From contig NZ_WOXT01000006.1 in NCBI RefSeq assembly GCF_009740395.1, forward strand, positions 1 to 64,000: a stretch of DNA of 64,000 nt, given 5' to 3'. The translations under genes were made by a program, and so were the position numbers. Positions 26,287 through 35,970 of the stretch are shown here, piece after piece; within the stretch, counting starts at the first letter, position 1; each line of letters opens with the position of its first letter. The notes below the pieces were generated by a model that was not told the DNA's origin, ran no database searches, and saw only the letters and a list, made by a program, of their open reading frames with translations. This stretch comes from Noviluteimonas gilva (lineage in GTDB: Bacteria > Pseudomonadota > Gammaproteobacteria > Xanthomonadales > Xanthomonadaceae).

Positions 26287-27365
26287 GCGGCGTGCGGCAC
26301 GTCGATGTCGGCGGCGCGCAGCCCTATCGCATCGCGATCGGCGACGGCTTGCTGCGCGATGGCGCCGCGCTTGCCGAACACGTGCGCGGGCGGCATGTCT
26401 TCGTCGTGAGCGATGCGCATGTCGCGCCCTTGTATGCGCTGCGCGTGGTCGATGCGCTGCAGGCCGCGCGACCCGATCTGCGTTGCATCGTGTCGTGCAT
26501 CCCCGCCGGTGAATCGGCGAAGACGCTGGAGCGTTTCGGCGAACTCGTGCGCGAGCTGGCCGACTTCGGCGCCACGCGCGATGCGTGCGTGGTCGCGCTC
26601 GGCGGCGGCGTGGTCGGCGATCTGGCGGGCTTCGTCGCCGCATGCTGGATGCGCGGCATCGATTGCGTGCAATTGCCGACGACCTTGCTCGCGATGGTCG
26701 ATTCGTCGGTCGGCGGCAAGACGGCCGTCGACATGCCGCAGGGCAAGAATCTCGTCGGCGCGTTCCATCCGCCGCGCGCGGTGTTCGCCGATACGGCGAC
26801 GCTGCAGACGCTCCCCGATCGCGAACTGCGCGCGGGCCTGGCCGAGGTGGTGAAGTACGGCGCGATCCGGGATGCAGGCTTCCTGGAATGGCTCGACGCG
26901 CATTCGGAAGACTTGCTCGCGCGCGATGCCGATGCGCTGGCCGAGGCCATCGCGCGCAGTTGTGCGCACAAGGCGGAGATCGTCGCGCGGGATCCGTTCG
27001 AACGCGGGGAGCGCGCGCTGCTCAATTTCGGGCACACGTTCGCGCATGCGATCGAGAGTGAGCAGGGCTATGGCGGCTTGAATCACGGCGAAGCGGTCGC
27101 GGTCGGCATGGTGTGCGCCGCGCGTTTGTCTGCACGCCTGGGCCTGGCGAGCGATGCGGACGCGACGCACCTGGAAAGTCTGCTGACGCGTTTCGGCTTG
27201 CCGGTCGCGGTGCCCGCGGGCTTGTCGTCCCCCGCCCTCGTCGCACGCATGCGCCTGGACAAGAAGGCCGCCGCGGGCGGGCTGCGCTTCATCCTCTGGC
27301 GCGGCACGGGCCAGGCCGAAATCATTCCGAACGTCGACGAACAGTCAGTGGCCGCCGTCCTCTGA
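26283..27365 (+). CDS. aroB: 3-dehydroquinate synthase
   Basis: Converts DAHP to 3-dehydroquinate using NAD and a divalent metal. The 360-residue protein has [18 protein letters not shown] (NAD site), the [19 protein letters not shown] signature, [11 protein letters not shown] and [11 protein letters not shown] with metal ligands. The start 26283 lies within the aroK stop. A nested palindromic repeat follows the gene at 27383-27423. Confidence 0.96.
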   Translation: MSGVRHVDVGGAQPYRIAIGDGLLRDGAALAEHVRGRHVFVVSDAHVAPLYALRVVDALQAARPDLRCIVSCIPAGESAKTLERFGELVRELADFGATRDACVVALGGGVVGDLAGFVAACWMRGIDCVQLPTTLLAMVDSSVGGKTAVDMPQGKNLVGAFHPPRAVFADTATLQTLPDRELRAGLAEVVKYGAIRDAGFLEWLDAHSEDLLARDADALAEAIARSCAHKAEIVARDPFERGERALLNFGHTFAHAIESEQGYGGLNHGEAVAVGMVCAARLSARLGLASDADATHLESLLTRFGLPVAVPAGLSSPALVARMRLDKKAAAGGLRFILWRGTGQAEIIPNVDEQSVAAVL

Positions 27366-27382
27366 CCCACCCGCGGCCTTCA

Positions 27383-27440
27383 TCCCCCTTCCAAGGGGGA
27401 TCGAATGCGCAACGCGCATTCGAGGGGGATGACGCGAGGC
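27383..27440. repeat. Nested double-hairpin repeat, copy 1
   Basis: TCCCCCTT/AAGGGGGA (27383-27400) is followed directly by TCGAATGCGC/GCGCATTCGA around AAC (27401-27423), then GGGGGATGACGCGAGG. The same layout with different inner stem bases occurs at 35971-36020 and 47871-47925. Confidence 0.75.
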
Positions 27441-27457
27441 AGAAGTACAATCCCCCC

Positions 27458-28456
27458 ATGCAAATCGGCCCGCACCTCCTGACCCCCAAGGTCATCCTCG
27501 CCCCCATGGCGGGCGTGACCGACAAGCCGTTCCGGGTGTTGTGCAAGCAGCTCGGCGCGGGCCTGTGCGTGTCGGAGATGACCACGTCCGATCCGCGCTT
27601 CTGGAAGACCAGCAAGTCCGTGCACCGCATGGACCACGACGGTGAACCCGCGCCCATCAGCGTGCAGATCGCCGGCACGGTGCCGGAGGTGATGGCCGAT
27701 GCCGCGCGCTACAACGTCGACCACGGCGCGCAGATCGTCGACATCAACATGGGCTGCCCGGCGAAAAAGGTCTGCAGCGCGTGGGCGGGCTCGGCGTTGA
27801 TGCGCGATGAAGGTTTGGTCGCGCGCATCCTCGAAGCCGTGGTGAAGGCCGTCGACGTGCCGGTCACGCTGAAGATCCGCACAGGCTGGGCCGCGGACCA
27901 GCGCAATGCGCCGGTGATCGCGCGCATCGCGCAGGAGAGCGGCATCGCCGCGCTCGCGGTGCACGGCCGCACGCGCGACCAGCAATACGGTGGCGTGGCC
28001 GAGTACGACACGATCGGCGAAATCAAGGCGATGCTGTCGATCCCGGTGGTCGCCAACGGCGACGTCGATTCGCCGGAGAAAGCCGCCTTCGTGCTCGCGC
28101 AAACCGGATGCGATGCGGTGATGGTGGGCCGCGCGGCGCAAGGCCGGCCGTGGATCTTCCGCGAGATCGCGCACTACCTGGCAACGGGCGAAACGCTGCC
28201 GCCGCCTTCGCTCGTCGAAGTGCGCGACGTGCTGCTCGGCCACTTGGAAGCGCTGCACGCCTTCTACGGCGAACTCTCCGGCGTGCGCATCGCACGCAAG
28301 CACCTGGGTTGGTATGCGAAGGACCGTCCGGAAAACCACGCCTTCCGCCACGTGGTGAACCGCGCGGAAAGCGCGGAGATGCAGGTGGCGCTGACGCGTG
28401 ATTACTTTGATGCGTTGATTGCAGGTGATTCCGCCCGTTGGCTCGTGGCCGCCTAG
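27458..28456 (+). CDS. dusB: tRNA-dihydrouridine synthase B
   Basis: An FMN-dependent enzyme that reduces uridine to dihydrouridine in tRNA D loops. The 332-residue protein shows LAPMAGVTDKPFRVLC, EMTTSDPRFW, SVQIAGTVPEVM, VDINMGCPAKKVCS with the catalytic cysteine, VTLKIRTGW, HGRTRDQQY, ANGDVDSPEKA and VMVGRAAQGRPWIF. The MGCPAKK motif points to the DusB class. fis, the frequent partner of dusB, is not adjacent here. The start 27458 gives MQIGPHLLTP. Confidence 0.94.
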   Translation: MQIGPHLLTPKVILAPMAGVTDKPFRVLCKQLGAGLCVSEMTTSDPRFWKTSKSVHRMDHDGEPAPISVQIAGTVPEVMADAARYNVDHGAQIVDINMGCPAKKVCSAWAGSALMRDEGLVARILEAVVKAVDVPVTLKIRTGWAADQRNAPVIARIAQESGIAALAVHGRTRDQQYGGVAEYDTIGEIKAMLSIPVVANGDVDSPEKAAFVLAQTGCDAVMVGRAAQGRPWIFREIAHYLATGETLPPPSLVEVRDVLLGHLEALHAFYGELSGVRIARKHLGWYAKDRPENHAFRHVVNRAESAEMQVALTRDYFDALIAGDSARWLVAA

Positions 28457-28708
28457 CGACGCCTCCACCCGATGAAACCCCTCCCCGGCCCTCCCCTGCC
28501 TTCGCAGGGGAGGGAGAAGTGGTTGGCGTCGTGCGCGACGTCCGAAACTACGGAGTCACAGGTCTTTGCAGGGGAATGTGTTCGTCGGCGCGTCTCACGA
28601 CGGGCGGCTGCACACTGACGTCGACCACGGCGCGAGCATGCGCAACGCGTGCATCCGATGTCTGCACGATCCATCCCGTCGACAACGCGAACGCTCTTAC
28701 GCGCAGCG
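28457..28708. other. Intergenic region with a strong palindrome and no supported gene
   Basis: Holds a perfect hairpin, CCCTCCCCTGC (28489-28499) and GCAGGGGAGGG (28504-28514), without a T tract, of a kind often dispersed in this bacterial group. A minus-strand frame (28548-28844) overlaps the next gene and has no plausible start; it is not annotated. Confidence 0.5.
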
Positions 28709-29752
28709 TCAGTCGCTGCCCTGCACATGCGCCGGCGCCGACGCGGTCGTCGGCGGCGCACGCCAGATGCGCGTCCACATCGTGCCCAGGCGCCGCGAGG
28801 CTTCCCACGGCCACTTCATCTGTTGTGCGGGAATCGCGCGCCACTCATCCCCGTCGAGCTTCGCGATGGCGAAGCGAAAGCTGTAATCGGGCTCCGAGCC
28901 CATCCGCAGATCGCTGAGCACGAGCTTGCCGTCGCGCACCTGCGCCTTCGCGAAGTGATGGTTGAACCACAACAGCCGCGCGACCTGCGGTGCATCGCGC
29001 ACCGCATCCAGCGCGCCCGTGTCGGAGGGAAAGTGCGTGAAGTGGATCGGCCCGCGGTCGGCGACGAGCGAGCGCTCGCCTTCGACGAATCCGTCCGGCG
29101 TCATCGCCACCACGCGCCACAGCAACGTATTGAAGGGCATCGGCACGGAGAACCGCCGCGCATCGCCCAGCCCGATCGCGGCGAGCGAAGACTGCGCCTC
29201 GCGTTCGATCATCGCCTTGGCGACGAACGACCAGCCGACATACCCCACCGCGATCGCGAGCGACGCCACCACCGCGCGCTGCGCCTGCGGCCGCGCGCCG
29301 AACCAGGCCGCAACCAGGCACCCGATCACCAACGGCACGGTGAGCATCGGATCGATGATGAAGAGCGTGGACCACATCGTCGGCGGCACCGGCAGCGGCC
29401 ACCACAATTGCGTGCCGTAGACGGTGCATGCGTCGATCAACGGATGGGTGATCAGGCACAGCTGGATGATCCAGAACCATCGCATCGGCGCCGCCGCCAC
29501 GCGCCCGCCCCGCGACCGGAACCACGCCCACAGCAGCAATCCCACAAGCGGCAGTACGAGCAGCGAATGCGTCGCCGCGCGATGCCAGGTCAGTCGAACG
29601 ACAGGGTCGTCGGTGAGCAGCAGCGGCAGGACATCGATGTCGGGCAAGGAGTTGAGCGCGGCGCCCGCCAACAGGGCGGCGCGGCGTTGCGTGGGCGGTG
29701 CGAGGGCCGCGGCGATGGCGCCGCCGATGAAAAGATGCGTGATGGAATCCAT
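28709..29752 (-). CDS. Membrane-bound metal-dependent hydrolase (YdjM/DUF457 type)
   Basis: A 347-residue inner-membrane protein of the group often annotated LexA-binding, inner membrane-associated putative hydrolase. It begins MDSITHLFIGGAIAAAL, a typical start with a conserved histidine. NSLPDIDVLP and HRAATHSLL supply the predicted metal ligands, as does LITHPLIDACTVYGTQL. About four membrane segments occupy the first 200 residues; the C-terminal 140 residues are soluble. Function is unproven. It is transcribed away from metK. Confidence 0.85.
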   Translation of the reverse strand: MDSITHLFIGGAIAAALAPPTQRRAALLAGAALNSLPDIDVLPLLLTDDPVVRLTWHRAATHSLLVLPLVGLLLWAWFRSRGGRVAAAPMRWFWIIQLCLITHPLIDACTVYGTQLWWPLPVPPTMWSTLFIIDPMLTVPLVIGCLVAAWFGARPQAQRAVVASLAIAVGYVGWSFVAKAMIEREAQSSLAAIGLGDARRFSVPMPFNTLLWRVVAMTPDGFVEGERSLVADRGPIHFTHFPSDTGALDAVRDAPQVARLLWFNHHFAKAQVRDGKLVLSDLRMGSEPDYSFRFAIAKLDGDEWRAIPAQQMKWPWEASRRLGTMWTRIWRAPPTTASAPAHVQGSD

Positions 29753-29856
29753 GGCGGCGATCCTAGCCTGCCGCCGCCTGTCTCCTTCCCGTCAAAGCAT
29801 GGTGTTCATTTAACTGCGGGAGGGGCGCAAACTCCCCAATCCGGTCCGCGCGCCTG

Positions 29857-29896
29857 TACAATGCGCGCCCTCATCCTTTCATCCGCATTAAAGGAT
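29857..29896 (+). promoter_or_regulatory. metK leader: -10 element and hairpin over the ribosome-binding site
   Basis: TACAAT (29857-29862) is a likely -10 box. Downstream, ATCCTTT (29873-29879) pairs perfectly with AAAGGAT (29890-29896) across a ten-base loop. The second arm is the Shine-Dalgarno sequence of metK, ten bases before its ATG. The fold would hide the ribosome-binding site. It does not match a SAM riboswitch class I recognise. Confidence 0.4.
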
Positions 29897-29906
29897 ATAC
29901 GCAGCG

Positions 29907-31133
29907 ATGACCAGCTCCAGCTACCTCTTCACCTCCGAATCGGTGTCCGAAGGCCACCCGGACAAGATCGCCGACCAGATCTCCGACGCCGTCCTCGACG
30001 CGATCCTCGCGCAGGACAAGCGCGCGCGCGTGGCCTGCGAAACGATGGTGAAGACGGGCGCGGCGATCGTCGCCGGCGAAGTCACGACCGGCGCATGGGT
30101 CGACATCGAGTCGCTCGCGCGCAAGGTCATCAACGACATCGGCTACGACAACTCCGACGTCGGCTTCGACGGCCACACCTGCGCGATCATCAACATGCTC
30201 GGCAAGCAGTCGCCGGACATCGCCGCGGGCGTGGATCGCAAGAAGCCGGAAGAACAGGGCGCGGGCGACCAGGGCCTGATGTTCGGCTACGCCTGCAACG
30301 AGGCGCCGGAATTCATGCCGGCCCCGATCTATTACTCGCACCGCCTGGTCGAACAGCAGGCCAAGGTGCGCAAGGCGAAGAATTCCAAGCTGCCGTGGCT
30401 GCGCCCCGATGCGAAGTCGCAGGTCACGCTGCGCTATGAAGCCAACAAGATCGTCGGCCTCGATGCCGTCGTCCTGTCCACGCAGCACGATCCGGGCATC
30501 AAGCAGAAGGACCTGGTCGAGGGCGTGTACGAGCACATCCTCAAGCCGGTGCTGCCGAAGAACTGGCTCGACAAGCTGCCGAAGAACAAGGTGCACATCA
30601 ATCCGACGGGCATCTTCGTGATCGGCGGCCCGGTGGGCGACTGCGGCCTGACCGGCCGCAAGATCATCGTCGACAGCTACGGCGGCATGGCCCGCCACGG
30701 TGGCGGCGCGTTCTCGGGCAAGGATCCCTCGAAGGTCGACCGCTCGGCCGCGTACGCCGCGCGTTACGTCGCCAAGAACATCGTCGCCGCCGGCCTGGCC
30801 GACAAGTGCGAAGTGCAGGTCTCCTACGCCATCGGCGTGGCCGAGCCGACGTCGATTTCGGTCACCACCTTCGGCACCGGCAAGATCTCGGACGACAAGA
30901 TCGAGAAGCTGATCCGCAAGCACTTCGACCTGCGCCCGTACGGCATCGTCAAGATGCTCGACCTGATCCACCCGGTGTACCAGGCCACCGCTTCGTACGG
31001 CCACTTCGGCCGCAAGCCCACGCAGGTCGAGTACGTCGACGGCAACGGCAAGAAGCACAAGGCCACCGCGTTCTCCTGGGAGAAGACGGACAAGGCCGAC
31101 GAGCTGCGCAAGGATGGCGGCCTGAAGAAGTAA
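29907..31133 (+). CDS. metK: S-adenosylmethionine synthetase
   Basis: Makes SAM from methionine and ATP. The 408-residue protein starts [20 protein letters not shown], with the metal and ATP ligands of the family. It contains the signature [12 protein letters not shown], the second signature [16 protein letters not shown] and late [11 protein letters not shown]. It heads a SAM-cycle cluster with ahcY and metF on the same strand. A short leader hairpin covering its Shine-Dalgarno may tune translation. Confidence 0.97.
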   Translation: MTSSSYLFTSESVSEGHPDKIADQISDAVLDAILAQDKRARVACETMVKTGAAIVAGEVTTGAWVDIESLARKVINDIGYDNSDVGFDGHTCAIINMLGKQSPDIAAGVDRKKPEEQGAGDQGLMFGYACNEAPEFMPAPIYYSHRLVEQQAKVRKAKNSKLPWLRPDAKSQVTLRYEANKIVGLDAVVLSTQHDPGIKQKDLVEGVYEHILKPVLPKNWLDKLPKNKVHINPTGIFVIGGPVGDCGLTGRKIIVDSYGGMARHGGGAFSGKDPSKVDRSAAYAARYVAKNIVAAGLADKCEVQVSYAIGVAEPTSISVTTFGTGKISDDKIEKLIRKHFDLRPYGIVKMLDLIHPVYQATASYGHFGRKPTQVEYVDGNGKKHKATAFSWEKTDKADELRKDGGLKK

Positions 31134-31182
31134 GTGACACGAAAATCGGGCGCGCGGCGCGATGCCGCGCGTCCTGCTTCGT

Positions 31183-31253
31183 CGAGGGGCGCTGCGACCG
31201 TGGATAGGCACGGCCAGGCTCGACGGGGTGCACCAAGCAACGGCGCCCGCTCG
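31183..31253 (+). promoter_or_regulatory. S-adenosylhomocysteine (SAH) riboswitch
   Basis: The metK-ahcY gap contains the SAH aptamer core: CGAGGGGCGCTGCGACCG, then a hairpin, CCAGGCTCGACGGGG, CACC, AAGCAACGGCGCC and CGCTCG. CGAG (31183-31186) and CTCG (31250-31253) close the outer stem. This matches the known SAH-sensing RNA family, which activates ahcY when SAH accumulates. The ahcY ATG begins 19 bases downstream with GGAG as ribosome-binding site. Confidence 0.9.
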
Positions 31254-31271
31254 ATTTACGGAGCAAACGCC

Positions 31272-32693
31272 ATGAACGCGCAAGTCAAGCAAGCCCACGA
31301 TTACAAGGTCGCCGACATCTCGCTCGCCGACTGGGGCCGCAAGGAAATCGACATCGCCGAGCACGAGATGCCGGGCCTGATGTCCATCCGCCGCAAGCAC
31401 GCCGCCGCCAAGCCCCTGAAGGGCGTGCGCGTGACCGGTTCGCTGCACATGACCATCCAGACCGCCGTGCTGATCGAGACGTTGAAGGACGTCGGCGCCG
31501 ACGTGCGCTGGGCCTCGTGCAACATCTTCTCGACGCAGGACCACGCCGCCGCCGCGATCGCCGCCACCGGCACGCCGGTGTTCGCGTGGAAGGGCGAGTC
31601 GCTCGAGGAATACTGGGACTGCACGCTCGATGCGGTGACCTTCCCGGGCGGCAAGGGTCCGGAGCTGGTCGTCGACGACGGCGGCGACGTGACGCTGCTG
31701 ATCCACAAGGGTTACGAGCTCGAACAGGGTTCGGACTGGGTGAACACCGCCTCGGGTTCGCACGAAGAGCAGATCATCAAGAACCTGCTCAAGCGCGTGG
31801 CCAAGGAGCGCCCCGGCTTCTGGACCAACGTGGTCAAGGATTGGAAGGGCGTCTCCGAAGAGACGACCACCGGCGTGCACCGCCTCTACCAGATCGCCGA
31901 ACAGGGCAAGCTGCTGGTGCCGGCGATCAACGTCAACGACTCGGTCACCAAGTCGAAGTTCGACAACCTCTACGGCTGCCGTGAATCGCTGGCCGACGGC
32001 CTCAAGCGCGCGATGGACGTGATGCTCGCGGGCAAGGTCGCGGTGGTGTGCGGTTACGGCGACGTCGGCAAGGGTTCGGCGCATTCGCTGCGCGCGTACG
32101 GCGCCCGCGTGGTCGTCACCGAAATCGATCCGATCTGCGCCCTGCAGGCCGCGATGGAAGGTTTCGAAGTCAACACGATCGAAAGCACGCTCGGCCGCGG
32201 CGACATCTACGTCACCACGACCGGCAACAAGGACGTCATCACGCTTGCGCACATGCAGGCGATGAAGGACCAGGCGATCGTCTGCAACATCGGCCACTTC
32301 GACAACGAGATCCAGGTCGACGCGCTGTATGCCTCCGGCGCGCAGCACATCAACATCAAGCCGCAGGTCGACAAGTACATCTTCGGCAATGGCAACGCGA
32401 TCTTCCTGCTGGCCGAAGGCCGCCTGGTGAACCTGGGTTGCGCCACGGGCCACCCGAGCTTCGTCATGTCCAATTCGTTCTCGAACCAGACGCTGGCGCA
32501 GATCGACCTGTGGGCCAACAAGGACACCTACGAAAAGACGGTGTACCGCCTGCCGAAGCACCTCGACGAAGAAGTCGCCCGCCTGCACCTGGAGAAGATC
32601 GGCGTCAAGCTGACCACGCTCACGCAGGAACAGGCCGACTACCTCGGCGTGTCGGTGCAGGGCCCGTTCAAGCCCGAGCACTACCGCTACTGA
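31272..32693 (+). CDS. ahcY: Adenosylhomocysteinase
   Basis: Hydrolyses S-adenosylhomocysteine to adenosine and homocysteine, relieving inhibition of methyltransferases. The 473-residue protein has [20 protein letters not shown], the catalytic [11 protein letters not shown] and the NAD site [20 protein letters not shown]. It ends in KPEHYRY, the conserved C-terminus that reaches the neighbouring subunit. The start ATG 31272 is chosen over the longer open frame because that frame runs through the SAH riboswitch. A hairpin terminator-like sequence follows. Confidence 0.97.
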   Translation: MNAQVKQAHDYKVADISLADWGRKEIDIAEHEMPGLMSIRRKHAAAKPLKGVRVTGSLHMTIQTAVLIETLKDVGADVRWASCNIFSTQDHAAAAIAATGTPVFAWKGESLEEYWDCTLDAVTFPGGKGPELVVDDGGDVTLLIHKGYELEQGSDWVNTASGSHEEQIIKNLLKRVAKERPGFWTNVVKDWKGVSEETTTGVHRLYQIAEQGKLLVPAINVNDSVTKSKFDNLYGCRESLADGLKRAMDVMLAGKVAVVCGYGDVGKGSAHSLRAYGARVVVTEIDPICALQAAMEGFEVNTIESTLGRGDIYVTTTGNKDVITLAHMQAMKDQAIVCNIGHFDNEIQVDALYASGAQHINIKPQVDKYIFGNGNAIFLLAEGRLVNLGCATGHPSFVMSNSFSNQTLAQIDLWANKDTYEKTVYRLPKHLDEEVARLHLEKIGVKLTTLTQEQADYLGVSVQGPFKPEHYRY

Positions 32694-32700
32694 GTCGCGC

Positions 32701-32733
32701 GAGCGGGCGGCCCAAGGGTCGCCCGCTTCGTTT
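32701..32733 (+). terminator. Hairpin terminator-like sequence after ahcY
   Basis: AGCGGGCG and CGCCCGCT pair around GCCCAAGGGT, followed by TCGTTTC. The T tract is short, so read-through into metF is plausible. Confidence 0.5.
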
Positions 32734-32757
32734 CAAACCCTCGGCACGGATCCACAC

Positions 32758-33591
32758 ATGGCCCTGCGCGTTCCGATCTCCTTCGAGTTCTACCCGCCCA
32801 AGACCGACGAGCAACGCACGCAACTGGACCGCACCGCGGGCCGGTTGAAGACGCGTTCGCCCGACTACGTCTCGTGCACCTTCGGTGCCGGCGGTTCGAC
32901 GCTGTCGTACACGCCCGAAACGGTGCAACGCCTGCGCGAAGCGCACGGGTTGAACGCCGCGCCGCACATCTCCTGCATGGGCGGCACGCGCGAGGAACTG
33001 CGCTCGCTGCTCAAGCTCTACCGTGCGTTGGGTTGCAAGCGCGTGGTCGCATTGCGCGGCGACATTCCTTCGGGCATGGCGCGCATGGGCGACTTCCGCT
33101 TCGCCTCGGACCTGGTGGAATTCATCCGCGCCGAGCACGACGGCTTCTTCCACATCGAAGTCGGCTGCTATCCGGAAATGCACCCCCAAGCGGATGATCC
33201 GTTCGCCGACCTGCGCCACTTCAAGGCGAAGGCCGACGCGGGCGCCGACGGTGCGATCACGCAGTATTTCTACAACGCCGATGCGTATTTCCGCTTCGTC
33301 GACGATGCGCGCAAGCTCGGCATCACCATTCCGATCGTGCCCGGCATCATGCCGATCTCCAACTTCACGCAGCTTCGACGCTTTTCGGAAAGCTGCGGCG
33401 CGGAGATTCCGCGCTGGATCGGCAAGCGCATGCAGGCCTACGGCGACGACAGCGAGAGCATCCGTGCATTCGCGGCGGAGTTCGTGGCGCAGTTGTGTTC
33501 ACGCCTCATCGACGGCGGCGCACCGGCCTTGCACTTCTACACACTCAATCTCTCGAAGCCGACGCTGAACGTCATCGAACTGCTCGACTGA
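32758..33591 (+). CDS. metF: Methylenetetrahydrofolate reductase
   Basis: A flavoprotein reducing 5,10-methylene-THF to 5-methyl-THF, the methyl donor for methionine synthesis. The 277-residue protein contains ISFEFYPPKTDEQ with the catalytic glutamate, VSCTFGAGGST, PHISCMGGTREEL, VALRGDIPSGM, FHIEVGCYPEMHP and GAITQYFYNADAYFRF. It completes the SAM-cycle cluster with metK and ahcY. Confidence 0.96.
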   Translation: MALRVPISFEFYPPKTDEQRTQLDRTAGRLKTRSPDYVSCTFGAGGSTLSYTPETVQRLREAHGLNAAPHISCMGGTREELRSLLKLYRALGCKRVVALRGDIPSGMARMGDFRFASDLVEFIRAEHDGFFHIEVGCYPEMHPQADDPFADLRHFKAKADAGADGAITQYFYNADAYFRFVDDARKLGITIPIVPGIMPISNFTQLRRFSESCGAEIPRWIGKRMQAYGDDSESIRAFAAEFVAQLCSRLIDGGAPALHFYTLNLSKPTLNVIELLD

Positions 33592-33689
33592 GTTTCGACG
33601 ATTGCGCCGTTTTTTGGCGTGTTCAGCAACGATGCGTTGACGCAGGCACGCAGATGCTGCGCGTGGATTTCCACGCGGGCACGGCTGCC

Positions 33690-34370
33690 ATGCTTCGATC
33701 GATCAACACAGGGATGTGTCTTGCGCTTGCGTGCGCAGCAGCGGCCGTCGCGCCGAATGTCGCGCGCGCCGCGCCACCACCGGCCGTGCAGCAATGCATC
33801 ACGGCCGACGGCAACGTGCTCTATACCGATAAACCGTGTCGCAGCATCGGCGCGCGCGCAGTGGCGATGCGCGGCGAACTCGCGACGCGCCTGGTGCGCG
33901 AAAGCGCGACCGAAGCGCGCTACACGGGCGTGGAAGTCGCCTTCATTTCGAACGGAAATGCACCCCGCGCACCCACCGCCACGATGCGCGCAGCGCGCGA
34001 AGCCATTGGCCGTCGCTCCCACCAGGGCGGCTGCGCGCGCACGACGACGCAGTTGGCGATGGACCTGCGCGGCGCATTCGCACTAGGCGACGTAAACCGC
34101 ATCGCCGAGAGTTTCCATTGGGTCGGCATGTCGCAGCGCAGTGCCAATGCGACGATGAAGCGCCTGCAAGCGCTGACCAAACGCAGCCTGGTCGACGTGC
34201 AGTATTACGACGCGCAGATCGGCGGTTGGATGGAAACCGCGGACGCCGGTCGCGGTGCCCCGGTCTCGTCGGGCGGCGTGATGCAGCTGCAATTCGGCGA
34301 CGGAATGCACGCGACGATCGAGGACTTCGACGTAGTTCCCAATGGCGGGTGCTGGTTCGTGCGCTTCTAG
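33690..34370 (+). CDS. Exported DUF4124-domain protein, paralogue 1
   Basis: A 226-residue protein with a signal peptide (MCLALACAAAAVAPNVARA) and an N-terminal DUF4124-like motif, QQCITADGNVLYTDKPC, whose two cysteines may form a disulfide. The rest is not recognised but is shared with the next gene: FALGDVNRIAESFHWVGM versus IEQGDANRLSGIYNWVGV. Both end in an aromatic tail after Gly-Cys-Trp (GCWFVRF here). The start 33690 gives the best signal peptide; an ATG at 33654 is an alternative. Tandem duplication is clear; function is unknown, probably periplasmic. Confidence 0.75.
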   Translation: MLRSINTGMCLALACAAAAVAPNVARAAPPPAVQQCITADGNVLYTDKPCRSIGARAVAMRGELATRLVRESATEARYTGVEVAFISNGNAPRAPTATMRAAREAIGRRSHQGGCARTTTQLAMDLRGAFALGDVNRIAESFHWVGMSQRSANATMKRLQALTKRSLVDVQYYDAQIGGWMETADAGRGAPVSSGGVMQLQFGDGMHATIEDFDVVPNGGCWFVRF

Positions 34371-34407
34371 GCTGTCGCGGCCCAGCCGCCGGGGGTAGGC
34401 TGTCGCG

Positions 34408-34983
34408 ATGCGCATGCTGCTCCTGCTTTCCCTGTTCGCCCTCGCGTGCCTGTGGCCGCACGCGGCGCATGGGCAAGTGCGCAAATGCATTTCGCCCGAC
34501 GGTCGCCCGCTCTACACCGACCAGAAGTGCGAAGCACTCGGCGCAACCGAACCGCCGGCGCCGCCGACGCTCAACCCCAGCATGGCGGCAGAGGTCTCCA
34601 AGAGCAATCGCCTCTACATGGGCGGCTGCACGCAAACGCTGCAGGACCTCGTCTTCGAAATCCGCACCGCGATCGAACAGGGCGACGCCAACCGGCTATC
34701 GGGCATCTACAACTGGGTCGGCGTCTCCGATGCCACGGCCCTGTCGATCATGGAGCGCCTGGACAAGATCGCGCATCGCCCGCTGCTCGACATCCAGCCG
34801 ATCTCGGCCGATCCGGAATCCGAGGGCGCCCTCACGGGCGATGCCGGCGACGTGCCGCGCACCACCGTCCGCCGCCCGCCGGTCGGCCTGCGCCTGGAAC
34901 AGACGCTGCCGCAGAGCATCACACCCGCACGCACCGTGCTGGGCCTGCGGCGCCATTACGGCTGCTGGTGGGTGAGCCTCTAG
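34408..34983 (+). CDS. Exported DUF4124-domain protein, paralogue 2
   Basis: A 191-residue protein with a signal peptide (MLLLLSLFALACLWPHAAHG) and RKCISPDGRPLYTDQKC, the same DUF4124-like cysteine-bracketed motif as the preceding gene. A shared domain (GDANRLSGIYNWVGVSDATA, IMERLDKIAHRPLLDIQ) and the ending GCWWVSL show it is a tandem paralogue about 37 bases downstream. Proteins of this sort are periplasmic with no established activity. Confidence 0.75.
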   Translation: MRMLLLLSLFALACLWPHAAHGQVRKCISPDGRPLYTDQKCEALGATEPPAPPTLNPSMAAEVSKSNRLYMGGCTQTLQDLVFEIRTAIEQGDANRLSGIYNWVGVSDATALSIMERLDKIAHRPLLDIQPISADPESEGALTGDAGDVPRTTVRRPPVGLRLEQTLPQSITPARTVLGLRRHYGCWWVSL

Positions 34984-35032
34984 GCCGCCGGCCGCTTACA
35001 ATTGCGGTTCCCCACGCAAGCGAGCTGCCGGC

Positions 35033-35956
35033 ATGACGATGGTCTATCCCGAATGGATTTGGCACAACGGCGCCATCAAGCCCTGGGCAGACGCCACCAC
35101 GCATGTCATGTCGCACGCGATCCACTACGGCTCGTCGGTGTTCGAAGGCATCCGTTCGTACGACACGCCCAAGGGCCCGGCGATCTTCCGCCTCACCGAC
35201 CACAACCGTCGCCTGATGGCCTCCGCGCGCATCTACGACATGCCGATGCCGTACTCGGTCGATCAGATCAACGCCGCGTGCCGCGAAGTGTTGAAGAAGA
35301 ACGACCTGGGCAAGGCGTACCTGCGTCCGGTCGCGTTCCGCGGCCTCGGTGGCTTCGGGCTTTCGGCGGATACGCCGACCGACGTCGCGGTCGCTGCATG
35401 GAAGATGGGCGCGTATCTCGGCGACGGCGTGCTCGAAGAAGGCATCGATGCATGCGTGTCGAGCTGGCAGCGTTTCGCTCCCAACACGATTCCCGCGGGC
35501 GCGAAGGCTGGCGGTAATTATCTGTCGGGCCAGTTGGTCGCACGCGAAGCGCGTCGCCTCGGTTTCGGCGAAGGCATCGCGCTGGCGTCGACCGGTTTGC
35601 TGAGCGAAGGCGCGGGCGAAAACCTGTTCCTGGTGTTCGACGGCGCGCTGCACACCACGCCGATCAGCGCCGCATTGCTCAACGGCATCACGCGCAACAC
35701 GATCATGGCGCTCGCGCGCGAAGTCGGCATCCCGGTGGTCGAGCGCGACATCCCGCGCGAATACCTCTACCTGTGCGACGAGCTCTTCATGTGCGGCACG
35801 GCGGCGGAAATCACGCCGATCCGTTCCGTCGACGGCCGCCAGGTCGGCATCGGCCGCGCTGGCCCGGTGACGCGCCGCATGCAGGAACTCTTCTTCGGCC
35901 TGTTCAACGGCAAGACCGAAGACAAGTACGGTTGGTTGGAATATGTAGACGCGTAA
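35033..35956 (+). CDS. ilvE: Branched-chain amino acid aminotransferase
   Basis: A PLP class IV transaminase for leucine, isoleucine and valine synthesis and breakdown. The 307-residue protein has IWHNGAIKPWADATTHVMSH, HYGSSVFEGIRSY, the PLP lysine in IPAGAKAGGNYLSG, ASTGLLSEGAGENLFLV and the phosphate-binding GITRNTI. The final segment FFGLFNGKTEDKYGWLEYV is typical. It stands alone on the plus strand, with a nested palindromic repeat between it and the convergent sensor kinase gene. Confidence 0.95.
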   Translation: MTMVYPEWIWHNGAIKPWADATTHVMSHAIHYGSSVFEGIRSYDTPKGPAIFRLTDHNRRLMASARIYDMPMPYSVDQINAACREVLKKNDLGKAYLRPVAFRGLGGFGLSADTPTDVAVAAWKMGAYLGDGVLEEGIDACVSSWQRFAPNTIPAGAKAGGNYLSGQLVAREARRLGFGEGIALASTGLLSEGAGENLFLVFDGALHTTPISAALLNGITRNTIMALAREVGIPVVERDIPREYLYLCDELFMCGTAAEITPIRSVDGRQVGIGRAGPVTRRMQELFFGLFNGKTEDKYGWLEYVDA

Positions 35957-35970
35957 GCGTCCCTGCTGAT

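Noticed and set aside
28548-28844. Minus-strand frame of 98 codons after dusB
   Set aside because: It overlaps the metal-dependent hydrolase gene in another frame and has no plausible start in the non-overlapping part.
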